Source of the DNA: Pseudomonadota bacterium
GTDB taxonomy: Bacteria > Pseudomonadota > Alphaproteobacteria > Rhizobiales > Rhizobiaceae
Length of the DNA stretch: 10,622 bases
Direction: 5' to 3'
NCBI GenBank assembly: GCA_023428515.1
Contig: JAEYXI010000277.1
Coordinates: 1-10,622, forward strand
In this document: positions 1 to 6,751 of the stretch, one piece after another
Numbering within the stretch: position 1 is the stretch's first letter
How the letters are laid out: every line of letters begins with the position of its first letter
Translations under genes and position numbers: made by a program
Notes under the pieces: model-generated
Seen by the model: only the letters and a program-made list of their open reading frames with translations
Database searches by the model: none
What the model was told of the DNA's origin: nothing

Positions 1-5
1 ATAAC

Positions 6-13
6 GGGAGGAG
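6..13 (+). promoter_or_regulatory. Ribosome binding site of the solute-binding protein gene
   Basis: The purine-rich GGGAGGAG lies 7 nt before the ATG at 21, an almost ideal Shine-Dalgarno site and spacing. It fixes that ATG as the start and suggests high translation, as expected for an abundant periplasmic binding protein. The promoter is not visible; it must lie upstream of the window. Confidence 0.8.
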
Positions 14-20
14 TAAGGAC

Positions 21-1223
21 ATGAAACGCAGGACATTCACGCAACTTGCCGCGCTTGCGCTGGCAACGAGCGTCGCGGGGGCTCCGGCTCTGGCGCAGGA
101 AGTGCTCAAGATCGGAGCCGTCGCGCCAAAAACCGGTCCGCTGGCCGGCGGCGCGGCCGTCAGCTACTGGCCGAACGTCAAGCTGTGGATCAACGACGTT
201 AACGCCCGGGGCGGGCTGAAGGTCGGCGCCACCACCTACAAGCTCGAGGCCATCGAGTATGACGACCAGACCAATCCCGGCGAGACGATCAAGGCCGTGC
301 AGCGCCTCGTCGACCAGGACAAGGTGAAGGTCGTTCTGCCGCCCTATTCCACCGGTCTCAATCTCGCAGCGGCGCCGATCTATGCACGCTACGGCCTGCC
401 GATGATCACCTCGACCGCCACCACCGACAAGGCGGACGAGATTTCCAAGCAGTTCCCCAACGTATTCATAACGCTCGGCGGCGCCAAGCCGACCGTTGCA
501 AGCGTTGTGGAAACTATGGTGAAGCTGAAGGAGCGCGGCGATATCGGCAACAAGCTGGCGATGGTCAACGTCGCCGACGCCTTCGGCATCGAACTGATGG
601 GCGAAGCCAAGCCCGCCTTCAAGGAAGCCGGTTTCGAACTGGTGTACGAGACCTCCTATCCGCTCGGCACGCAGGATCTTTCGCCGGTCGTAAAGGCTGC
701 CAAGGCGGCGGCACCGGATGCTTTCATCGCCTGGTCCTATCCGCCGGACACTTTCGCGCTGACCGAACAGGCAATCGTCGAGGATCTAAAGGTCGGTGCG
801 TTCTTCACCGCCGTGGCCACGGCCTTTCCTGCCTATGCCGGCCGCTTCGGTGCGAGCGCCGAGGGTGTCCTGGGCATCGGCGGCGTCCATGCCGATGGCG
901 ACGCGTTCAAGGAATACGCCGCGCGTCATGAGCAGGTGACGAGCGCCAAGCCCGACTACTGGGCAAGCGCCATGGTCTATTCCTCGTTCCAGATCCTTGA
1001 AAAGTCGATCGAAGCCGTCGGATCCTTCGACAATGCCGCGATCATCAAGCACATCAAGGAAAACAGCTTCGATACAGTAATGGGGCCGATCAAGTTCGAC
1101 GAGCACAACAACAACGCTGCGTTCTGGACGGTCGGCCAGTGGCAGGACGGTGTGTTCAAGGGTGTCGCCTCCACTGGGCGCGATGGCGCGGTGGAAGTGA
1201 AGAAAAAGGGTGCCTGGAAGTAG
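21..1223 (+). CDS. Periplasmic solute-binding protein of a HAAT-family (LivK-type) ABC importer
   Basis: This protein of 400 aa would capture a solute in the periplasm and deliver it to the permease pair encoded downstream. The N-terminus is a signal peptide: MKRRTF, a hydrophobic stretch to about residue 20, and an ALA-Q cleavage site after A25. The twin arginine (KRRTFTQ) resembles a Tat signal, but a Sec route is equally possible. The mature part begins LKIGAVAPKTGPLAG and follows the type 1 periplasmic-binding fold (Peripla_BP_6 class): YDDQTNPGETIKAVQRLVDQDKV-like helix near residues 79-102, and a second-lobe segment near 210-235. The length is normal for LivK relatives. The family binds amino acids, amides, urea or aromatic acids, and the ligand cannot be read from sequence; the downstream aldehyde dehydrogenase hints at a catabolic substrate. 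A strong ribosome binding site supports the start. The gene is first in the operon and is set apart from the permease genes by a repeat element. Confidence 0.95.
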   Translation: MKRRTFTQLAALALATSVAGAPALAQEVLKIGAVAPKTGPLAGGAAVSYWPNVKLWINDVNARGGLKVGATTYKLEAIEYDDQTNPGETIKAVQRLVDQDKVKVVLPPYSTGLNLAAAPIYARYGLPMITSTATTDKADEISKQFPNVFITLGGAKPTVASVVETMVKLKERGDIGNKLAMVNVADAFGIELMGEAKPAFKEAGFELVYETSYPLGTQDLSPVVKAAKAAAPDAFIAWSYPPDTFALTEQAIVEDLKVGAFFTAVATAFPAYAGRFGASAEGVLGIGGVHADGDAFKEYAARHEQVTSAKPDYWASAMVYSSFQILEKSIEAVGSFDNAAIIKHIKENSFDTVMGPIKFDEHNNNAAFWTVGQWQDGVFKGVASTGRDGAVEVKKKGAWK

Positions 1224-1265
1224 GCCGCAACGTGAAATCCCTCGGGTTTACTGTGGGGATGCGTA

Positions 1266-1400
1266 GAGCGTAGCCCCTCATCCGCCTGCCGGCACCTTTT
1301 CCCCTAAGGAGAAGGGACCATGCCGCAACGCCCGCCACTGCTCCTCGCCTCGTGGGGAGAGCGTGGCCGGGCGAAGCGGAGGCCGGGTGAGGGGCTCTGC
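1266..1400. repeat. RIME-like palindromic intergenic repeat between the binding-protein and permease genes
   Basis: The gap of 224 bp between the first two genes contains an imperfect palindromic mosaic. The outer arms AGCCCCTCA (1272-1280) and TGAGGGGCT (1388-1396) are perfect reverse complements, and the similarity continues inward around the CCGG-rich flanks. Inside the left half, CCTTTTCC (1295-1302) can pair with GGAGAAGG (1308-1315) over a 5-nt loop with one G-U pair. The right half carries GTGGGGAGAG and a GGCGAAGCGGAGGCCGGGTG-type block. From memory, these are the hallmarks of the RIME-type mosaic elements scattered between rhizobial genes; the exact family is not proven. In the transcript it would fold behind the binding-protein gene, where it could slow 3' decay or end part of the transcripts and so make more binding protein than permease. 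No coding sequence was credible here. Confidence 0.75.
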
Positions 1401-1447
1401 GCCACGGCCCATCAAGACCCGAGGACCTGATACTGCCGGGGAAAAGT

Positions 1448-2314
1448 ATGGACGTCTTAATAACAGGGCTGCTGCTGGGCGGAACCTATGCGCTGATCGC
1501 GATGGGGCTAAACATGCAATACGGCATGGCCCGCATCATGAACCTCGCCAATGGCGAAATGCTTGTCGCCGGCGGGTTCGTCGCCTTCTGGTTCTGGACC
1601 GGCAGCCAGATAAGTCCCCTGCTGACGGTGTTTCTCGTCGCGCCGGTGGCGTTTGCGCTCAACTGGCTGATCTACGTGATCTTCCTGCGCCCCCTCGTCA
1701 CGCGCGCGAAATCCCGTGGCCAGCTGGAAGTCGACGCGATCCTGACCACGTTCGGCCTCTCGTTTGTGGCGGTGGGACTGATGCTCGCCTTTTTCGGGGG
1801 CGATTATTTCAGCTATTCCTATCTCTCGACACCAGTCCACATATTCGGGGATACCTATGGCGCCAACCGCGTCGCGGCCTTCCTCGCGGCGGTCGTGATC
1901 TGCGGAGCGCTGTGGTTGTGGCTCGCCCGCAGCCGCGCCGGCATGACGATACGCGCCATTTCCGTCGCACCGGACAGCGCCCGCCTCGTCGGTATCGACG
2001 TGCGGCGCACGGCCGCACTTGCCTTCGCGCTTGGCGGCGCGGTCACTGCGACCGGTGGCGCGCTGATCTCCACCTTCCTGACGCTCGATGCCTCGACCGG
2101 CGTGATCTTCACCTTGAAGGCACTTGTGATCGTCATCTTGGGCGGGGTCGGCGACGTTCGCGGCACCATTGTCGCGGCGCTGCTGCTCGGCCTGCTCGAA
2201 ACCTTCGTCGCCCGAGTCATCGATCCCGGCCTGACACTGGCAGCCGCCTATCTGCTGTTCGTCGTCATCCTGCTGTTTCGCCCGCAGGGCCTGTTCGGGA
2301 GACCCACCACATGA
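1448..2314 (+). CDS. LivH-type inner-membrane permease of the HAAT ABC importer
   Basis: This integral membrane protein of 288 aa would form one half of the translocation channel, paired with the LivM-type protein encoded next. The start matches the family: hydrophobic segment LLLGGTYALIAMGLNMQYG, then IMNLANGEMLVAGG (about residues 30-43), the counterpart of the 'INFAHGE' stretch in LivH. Several further hydrophobic helices follow. The cytoplasmic coupling region VILGGVGDVRGTIVAALLLG (about 228-247) is the LivH-class loop that contacts the ATPases. It ends RPQGLFG, a usual LivH end. A modest GGGGA ribosome site lies 5 nt before the ATG. The stop TGA overlaps the next gene's ATG (ATGA at 2311-2314), which implies translational coupling. 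Family assignment is secure; the substrate is unknown. Confidence 0.95.
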   Translation: MDVLITGLLLGGTYALIAMGLNMQYGMARIMNLANGEMLVAGGFVAFWFWTGSQISPLLTVFLVAPVAFALNWLIYVIFLRPLVTRAKSRGQLEVDAILTTFGLSFVAVGLMLAFFGGDYFSYSYLSTPVHIFGDTYGANRVAAFLAAVVICGALWLWLARSRAGMTIRAISVAPDSARLVGIDVRRTAALAFALGGAVTATGGALISTFLTLDASTGVIFTLKALVIVILGGVGDVRGTIVAALLLGLLETFVARVIDPGLTLAAAYLLFVVILLFRPQGLFGRPTT

Positions 2315-3252
2315 CGGCCCTTTCTTCCCGCGACTGGGGCAATCTCGCCCTTTGCGCCATCGCCCTGCTCATCGCCGCCTGCCTGCCGTTCAGTTCCGGG
2401 CCCTATAACCTGACGATCGGCGTGACGATCGCCATGTACACGGTGCTCGCCACCAGCTGGGCGCTGTTTTCAGGCCCGACGCATTATATCTCACTGGCCA
2501 CGGCCGCCTTTTTCGGTGTCGGCGCCTATGTCACCGGGATCGGAATACAGCACCTGCCCTACTGGACCCTGCTGCCGATCGCTGGTGTCATCGGCGCGGT
2601 CATGGCGGCGCTCGTCGGCCTCGCGACGCTCAGGCTTTCCGGCGTCTACTTTGTCATCTTCACGCTCGGACTCGCGGAATTCGTCCGCCAGGCGATCACC
2701 TGGGTCCAGAACATTTCCGGCACCAAGGGTATCTATGTTCTGACGCAGATCACCGAGGCGCACATCTACTGGCAGCTGCTCGGCCTCGCGGCGCTGGTAT
2801 GGCTGCTGGGCTGGCTGATCGGCCGTTCGCGCCTTGGCTTCGCACTACGCATCATCGGCGACGACGAACAGGTGGCGCGTCATTCCGGCATCAACACGGC
2901 GCGGGCCAAGATTCTGCTGTTCATGATGCCGGGCGCGGTGGCGGCAATCACCGGGGCAATCCTTGCGCCGCGCTATGTCTATCTGGAACCGGCACTGGCG
3001 TTCACGCCGATGCTGTCCTTTCAGGTGGTGATCATGGCGCTGCTCGGTGGCACCGGCCGGCTGTGGGGGCCGCTGGTCGGTGTCATCCCCTTCACGTTCC
3101 TGTGGGAAGGGATTTCCGCCTCCTTCCCCAACCAGACGACGCTGCTGCTCGGGGTCTGCTTCCTCGTTATCGTCTACCTGCTGCCGAAGGGTTTCGTCGG
3201 CCTGATCGACGCGGCCAAGCGACGGATGCAGAGTTCGGAGGGCTTCGCATGA
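2311..3252 (+). CDS. LivM-type inner-membrane permease of the HAAT ABC importer
   Basis: This second channel subunit (313 aa) has multiple hydrophobic helices. The segment LFSGPTHYISLATAAFFGVGAY (about residues 52-73) is the LivM counterpart of 'SGYAGQLSLGHAAFFGIGAY', although the usual GQ-SLG core is altered. RLSGVYFVIFTLGLAEFVR (108-126) corresponds to 'RGDYLAIVTLGFGEI'. LGFALRIIGDDEQVARHSGI (175-194) is the cytoplasmic segment typical of the family, and ALLGGTGRLWGPLVGVIP (243-260) is the coupling loop. The start is the ATG inside the ATGA overlap with the preceding gene; the open frame runs further upstream, but that part only overlaps the LivH-type gene in another frame. It overlaps the next gene in the same ATGA way at 3249-3252. 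The tail KRRMQSSEGFA is cytoplasmic. Confidence 0.95.
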   Translation: MTALSSRDWGNLALCAIALLIAACLPFSSGPYNLTIGVTIAMYTVLATSWALFSGPTHYISLATAAFFGVGAYVTGIGIQHLPYWTLLPIAGVIGAVMAALVGLATLRLSGVYFVIFTLGLAEFVRQAITWVQNISGTKGIYVLTQITEAHIYWQLLGLAALVWLLGWLIGRSRLGFALRIIGDDEQVARHSGINTARAKILLFMMPGAVAAITGAILAPRYVYLEPALAFTPMLSFQVVIMALLGGTGRLWGPLVGVIPFTFLWEGISASFPNQTTLLLGVCFLVIVYLLPKGFVGLIDAAKRRMQSSEGFA

Positions 3253-3977
3253 CGGCGCTGCTTTCGCTCCGTGGAGTGTCGAAGCGCTTCGGCGGCCTGG
3301 TCGCTGTCAACCGCATGGATTTCGACGTCACCGAACATCAGGTGCTCGGCCTGATCGGCCCGAACGGCTCCGGCAAGTCCACAACGCTGAACCTGATCTC
3401 GGGCGCCTTTCCAGTTTCGGCCGGTTCGATAAGCCTGCGCGGCCAGCCGATTACCCATCTTCCGGCGCAGGACATCGCCCGGCGGGGCATTGCCCGCACC
3501 TTCCAGCTGGTGCGGTTGCTGCCTTCCATGACTGTCATGGAAAACGTCAAGGCCGGCGCCGTCTTCGGGCATCGTCGCTGCTGGGGCCATGAGGCCGAAG
3601 CCGTGGCAGAGGCGATGCTGGCGAAGGTCGGGCTCGCGGGGCGCGGCCATATGACGGTGGGGCAGCTCACGTATATCGATACCAAGCGCGTTGAGCTTGC
3701 CCGCGTGCTGGCGGGAGAACCGCGCGTCGTGCTGCTCGACGAATGGCTGGCCGGCCTGAACCCGACCGAGCTGGAGGAAGGCATCCGCCTGATCCGCAGC
3801 CTGCGCGACGAAGGCCGCACGGTCATTCTGGTCGAGCATGTGATGGATGCGATCCGATCGCTCTGCGACCGCTGCGTGGTGATGGCCGCCGGCACCAAGA
3901 TCGCCGAGGGCACGCCGACCGAGGTGCTGTCAGATCCGGCGGTCATCCGCGCCTATCTGGGGGATGACGATGCTTGA
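3249..3977 (+). CDS. LivG-type ATPase of the HAAT ABC importer, with a non-canonical signature motif
   Basis: This cytoplasmic nucleotide-binding subunit (242 aa, normal length for LivG) starts LLSLRGVSKRFGGLVAVN, typical of the family. It has Walker A GPNGSGKST (37-45), a Q-loop glutamine Q86 in ARTFQ, Walker B VVLLDE (160-165) with catalytic E165, a D-loop-like GLNP and switch histidine H197 in VEHVMD. The odd part is the ABC signature: at 140-146 the protein reads LTYIDTK, where LivG proteins usually have a form of LAYGQQR. The glycine and glutamine that contact the partner's ATP are therefore replaced by Ile and Asp. After Walker B the usual proline is Trp (DEWLAGLNP). The flanking KRVELARVLA is conserved, so this looks like divergence rather than a frameshift. 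The start codon overlaps the LivM-type stop. Confidence 0.95.
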   Translation: MTALLSLRGVSKRFGGLVAVNRMDFDVTEHQVLGLIGPNGSGKSTTLNLISGAFPVSAGSISLRGQPITHLPAQDIARRGIARTFQLVRLLPSMTVMENVKAGAVFGHRRCWGHEAEAVAEAMLAKVGLAGRGHMTVGQLTYIDTKRVELARVLAGEPRVVLLDEWLAGLNPTELEEGIRLIRSLRDEGRTVILVEHVMDAIRSLCDRCVVMAAGTKIAEGTPTEVLSDPAVIRAYLGDDDA

Positions 3978-5238
3978 GGTAAAGGGTCTTTCTGTATCCT
4001 ATGGCCAGCACCGGGCTCTTGAAAACGCGTCCCTCAAGATAGGTCGCGGCGAAATCGTCGCGATCCTCGGCGCCAACGGCGCTGGCAAGTCCACCCTTCT
4101 CAAGGCCATTTCCGGCATCTGCGAGGGACGCGCCAGCGGCTCCATCACCATGCAGGGCAAGGACATTCTCGGGCTGGCGCCCAACCGCATCGTCGGCGAG
4201 GGCATCGCGCTGGTGCCCGAGGGACGCGGCGTGTTTGGCGACCTCACCGTGGCTGAAAACCTGCGGCTGGGCGCCCATGCGCCCCGCGCCCGCGACGAGG
4301 AGAGCGGAAATCTCGAACGCGTTATCCGGCTTTTTCCCAAGCTCTACGAGCGACGCCGCCAGGTGGTGCGCACCATGTCCGGCGGCGAGCAGCAGATGGT
4401 GGCAATTGGCCGCGCGATGATGTCCAATCCCGTGCTGCTGACGCTCGACGAGCCTTCGCTCGGCCTGTCTCCCCTGCTCTGCAAGGAGCTGTTCCAGGCG
4501 TTGAAGACCGTGCGGGATACCGGCATCGGCATACTGCTGGTGGAGCAGAACGCCAAGCAGAGCCTCGCCATCGCCGACCGCGGCTATCTGCTGGAAAACA
4601 GCCGCATCATCCATGAGGGCAAAGCCGACGCATTGCGCAATGATCCGGCGGTGCAGGCGGCCTATCTCGGCGGCGGCGGTCGCGCGGCCGCCTCCAGCCA
4701 CCGTCCGGCGGCGCAATCTCTCGCGATACCGGCGCCGACCTATACACCACCGCGGCCAACCGGCCTTTCGCCTGACGATATCGCCGCTGCGGCGCTAGCC
4801 GGATTGTCGGCTGCCGCTCCGGTTCGGCGCGAGGTTCCCCCTCCGCCGGAGAAGGGAGACGCAACCGACGCCGCAGCGGCACGCCCCCAGCTCTCCGCTG
4901 CGGCGCAACCGCAGCCCGAAGCGCCGGAGCGGGGTTCTCACCATCAGGTCTGGCGTCCCGCTGCCGCTCCCGCCATGGGCGGCAAGGCCGACGCCTTGCT
5001 GAACGGTCTTTCGATCGGCGACCTCGTGAGCGAGGCCACCCAATCCAGCCGCGAGCGCTTCGGCCATACCCTGCCCCCCGCGCCACCTCGTCCGCGCAGA
5101 TCCGGTGCACGGGCCATGCCGACCATCCCTTCCACCGGTCCCGGCAACAGCCAGGATCGCCTGCAATCCGTCCTGAAAGAGATCGAGGAGGCCGCTGTCC
5201 GCGCCCGGACAACGCCTCGCGATCCGCGCCGAAGCTGA
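3964..5238 (+). CDS. LivF-type ATPase of the HAAT ABC importer with a long Pro/Ala-rich C-terminal tail
   Basis: Residues 1 to about 237 of this 424-aa protein form a complete LivF-type nucleotide-binding domain: Walker A GANGAGKST (36-44), VPEGRGVF (84-91), signature MSGGEQQ (138-144), Walker B LLTLDEP (158-164), and EQN (194-196) with Gln at the H-switch position, as is usual for LivF. It would work as a heterodimer with the LivG-type subunit. LivF proteins normally stop near residue 235-240, just after AAYLGG. Here the frame continues about 186 residues as a low-complexity tail rich in Pro, Ala and Arg, with two less disordered patches: DALLNGLSIGDLVSEATQSS (343-362) and DRLQSVLKEIEEAAVRA (398-414). 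The frame stays open up to the ribosome site of the next gene, so the tail is not an obvious frameshift. ATG 3970 is an alternative start with better spacing to GGGGG at 3959-3963. Confidence 0.93.
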   Translation: MTMLEVKGLSVSYGQHRALENASLKIGRGEIVAILGANGAGKSTLLKAISGICEGRASGSITMQGKDILGLAPNRIVGEGIALVPEGRGVFGDLTVAENLRLGAHAPRARDEESGNLERVIRLFPKLYERRRQVVRTMSGGEQQMVAIGRAMMSNPVLLTLDEPSLGLSPLLCKELFQALKTVRDTGIGILLVEQNAKQSLAIADRGYLLENSRIIHEGKADALRNDPAVQAAYLGGGGRAAASSHRPAAQSLAIPAPTYTPPRPTGLSPDDIAAAALAGLSAAAPVRREVPPPPEKGDATDAAAARPQLSAAAQPQPEAPERGSHHQVWRPAAAPAMGGKADALLNGLSIGDLVSEATQSSRERFGHTLPPAPPRPRRSGARAMPTIPSTGPGNSQDRLQSVLKEIEEAAVRARTTPRDPRRS

Positions 5239-5244
5239 GGAGAT
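5237..5244 (+). promoter_or_regulatory. Ribosome binding site of the aldehyde dehydrogenase gene
   Basis: GAGGAGAT overlaps the TGA stop of the tailed ATPase gene and ends 6 nt before the ATG at 5251. The overlap of stop and ribosome site argues for translational coupling. It also shows that the end of the ATPase tail is the natural end of that gene. Confidence 0.75.
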
Positions 5245-5250
5245 CGATCC

Positions 5251-6726
5251 ATGCTTGACGTCGTCAAAACCACGCCCACGGTCAAGGGGCTCTACATCGG
5301 CGGACAATGGGTTCCCGCCGCCCGCACCTTCGAGGATCTCAATCCCTCGGATAACACCGTCTACGCCCGCATTCCCGATGGGTCCGCCGCCGATATGCGC
5401 CGCGCCATCGATGCGGCACAGGCGGCATTCGGAGAATGGGCGGGCCGCGCCTTCCACGAGCGCGCGCACATGCTGCTGAAGATAGCGGACGTCTGGGAAA
5501 GGCGGAAGACCGATTTCTGCGCAGCTGCCATGGCGGAAGGCGGCGGCTGGAAGGGCAAGGGCCTCTTTGAGGCCGGCTACGTGTCGGAGGTCTTCCGCTC
5601 GGCCGCCGCCCTTTGCTACCAGTCGATCGGCGACGTGCTGCCCTCGGAACACCACAAGTTCATGATGGCAACCCGGTTCCCGCTCGGCGTCGTCGGCGTC
5701 ATCAGCCCCTGGAACATGCCGGGCATCCTGACGTCCCGCGGCTTTGCGGCAGCGCTTGCGGTCGGCAACACGATCGTGCTCAAGCCGTCAGAGGACACCC
5801 CCTATTCCGGCGGTCTTTATTTCGCGGAAATCCTCGAGGAAGCCGGCGTTCCGCCGGGCGTCTTCAACGTCGTGACCTGCTCGCGCGAAAGCGTTAATGC
5901 GGTCGGCGACGAGATGATCGGCAACCCCCGGATCAAGGCGATCAGCTTCACCGGCTCCACCGCGGTCGGCCGTCATATCGCGGCCAAATGCGGCGCATAT
6001 CTCAAAAAGGTCTGCGTCGAACTCGGCGGCAAGGATTCGATGATCCTGCTCGAAGATGCCGATCTGGACGCCGCCGCCCGCGCTGCCAATTTCGGCTCGT
6101 TCATGCACCAGGGCCAGGTCTGCATGTCGACGGAGAAGCTTCTGGTCCATGAAAAGGTCTATGCGCCCTTCATGGAACGCTTCCTTGCCCGCGCCCGCAA
6201 GCTGAAGACCGGCCATACAGACGACCCGGCGAATGTCATCGGCCCGCTGGTCAACAATCGCCAGGCATTGCGCGTCAAGGCGCTGATCGACGATGCGGTC
6301 GCCAAGGGTGCCACAGTCGAGCTAGGGGGCCGCGCCTGGGACAATTTCGTCGAGCCGACCGTGCTGACCAACGTCAACAGCTCGATGAACATCTGGCATG
6401 ACGAAACCTTCGGTCCCGTCGTGATCGTTTGCCCCTTCCGCGATGAAAACGAGGCGGTGGCGCTCAACAACGACACCGAATACGGCCTCACCGCCGCTGT
6501 CTGGTCGCGCGACGAGGCCCGCGCTCTGCGCATGGCCGAGCGGTTGGAAACCGGTATCTGCCACGTCAACTGCCAGAACATCAACGACGAACCGCATGTG
6601 CCCTTCGGCGGTACCAAGGCGAGCGGCGTCGGGCGTTATGGCGGCCGCTGGTCGCTCGATGCCTTCACCGAACTGCGCTGGATCACGCTCGATCGCGGCG
6701 GTCGCCATTTCCCGCCGCAGTTCTGA
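5251..6726 (+). CDS. NAD(P)-dependent aldehyde dehydrogenase, probably of the aromatic (vanillin/salicylaldehyde) type
   Basis: This soluble enzyme (491 aa, full length for the ALDH superfamily) would oxidise an aldehyde to its acid with NAD(P)+. The key residues are present: oxyanion-hole N155 in SPWNMPG, K178 in LKPSE, the cofactor motif FTGSTAVG (233-240), general base E257 in VELGGK, catalytic C291 in GQVCMS, and E385 in the EXFGP motif (ETFGP). The C-terminal signature DEPHVPFGGTKASGVGRYGG (446-465) followed by FTELRWITL resembles vanillin, benzaldehyde and salicylaldehyde dehydrogenases more than betaine-aldehyde or succinate-semialdehyde enzymes. The usual 'E-TG' after the first helices is replaced by MAEGGGWKGKG (94-104). 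Its position directly behind the importer suggests that it acts on a product of the imported solute. Subfamily and substrate are inferred from motif memory only. Confidence 0.93.
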   Translation: MLDVVKTTPTVKGLYIGGQWVPAARTFEDLNPSDNTVYARIPDGSAADMRRAIDAAQAAFGEWAGRAFHERAHMLLKIADVWERRKTDFCAAAMAEGGGWKGKGLFEAGYVSEVFRSAAALCYQSIGDVLPSEHHKFMMATRFPLGVVGVISPWNMPGILTSRGFAAALAVGNTIVLKPSEDTPYSGGLYFAEILEEAGVPPGVFNVVTCSRESVNAVGDEMIGNPRIKAISFTGSTAVGRHIAAKCGAYLKKVCVELGGKDSMILLEDADLDAAARAANFGSFMHQGQVCMSTEKLLVHEKVYAPFMERFLARARKLKTGHTDDPANVIGPLVNNRQALRVKALIDDAVAKGATVELGGRAWDNFVEPTVLTNVNSSMNIWHDETFGPVVIVCPFRDENEAVALNNDTEYGLTAAVWSRDEARALRMAERLETGICHVNCQNINDEPHVPFGGTKASGVGRYGGRWSLDAFTELRWITLDRGGRHFPPQF

Positions 6727-6731
6727 TCGAC

Positions 6732-6742
6732 AAAGGAAAAGG
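6732..6742 (+). promoter_or_regulatory. Ribosome binding site of the flotillin gene
   Basis: AAAGGAAAAGG lies in the 25-nt gap between the aldehyde dehydrogenase stop and the ATG at 6752. The second AGG is about 9 nt from the start. It supports starting the protein at MGILGWII; the open frame continues further upstream only as an overlap with the dehydrogenase gene. Confidence 0.55.
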
Positions 6743-6751
6743 AAAAAGACC

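Noticed and set aside
21..80. Firm call of Tat export for the binding protein
   Set aside because: The KRRTFTQ motif fits only loosely and many Sec-exported binding proteins of this class have two arginines. It is left as a possibility.
1363..2310. Upstream extension of the LivM-type frame
   Set aside because: It overlaps the LivH-type gene in another frame and reads as Arg-rich noise. The LivM family start matches the ATG at 2311 in the ATGA overlap.
2799..3248. Upstream extension of the LivG-type frame
   Set aside because: It lies out of frame within the LivM-type gene, with no domain. The real start is ATG 3249.
3964..5238. Idea that the ATPase tail is a frameshifted separate gene
   Set aside because: The frame is continuous, no ribosome site precedes a new start in the tail, and the stop abuts the next gene's ribosome site. 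No known domain was recognised in other frames of this stretch.
3943..5655. Several antisense open frames opposite the tailed ATPase and the dehydrogenase start (257, 201 and 286 codons)
   Set aside because: They are low-complexity shadows of GC-rich coding DNA with no ribosome sites or family motifs. They overlap well-supported plus-strand genes.
6443..6751. Upstream extension of the flotillin frame
   Set aside because: It overlaps the conserved C-terminus of the aldehyde dehydrogenase out of frame. The membrane segment and a ribosome site place the start at 6752.
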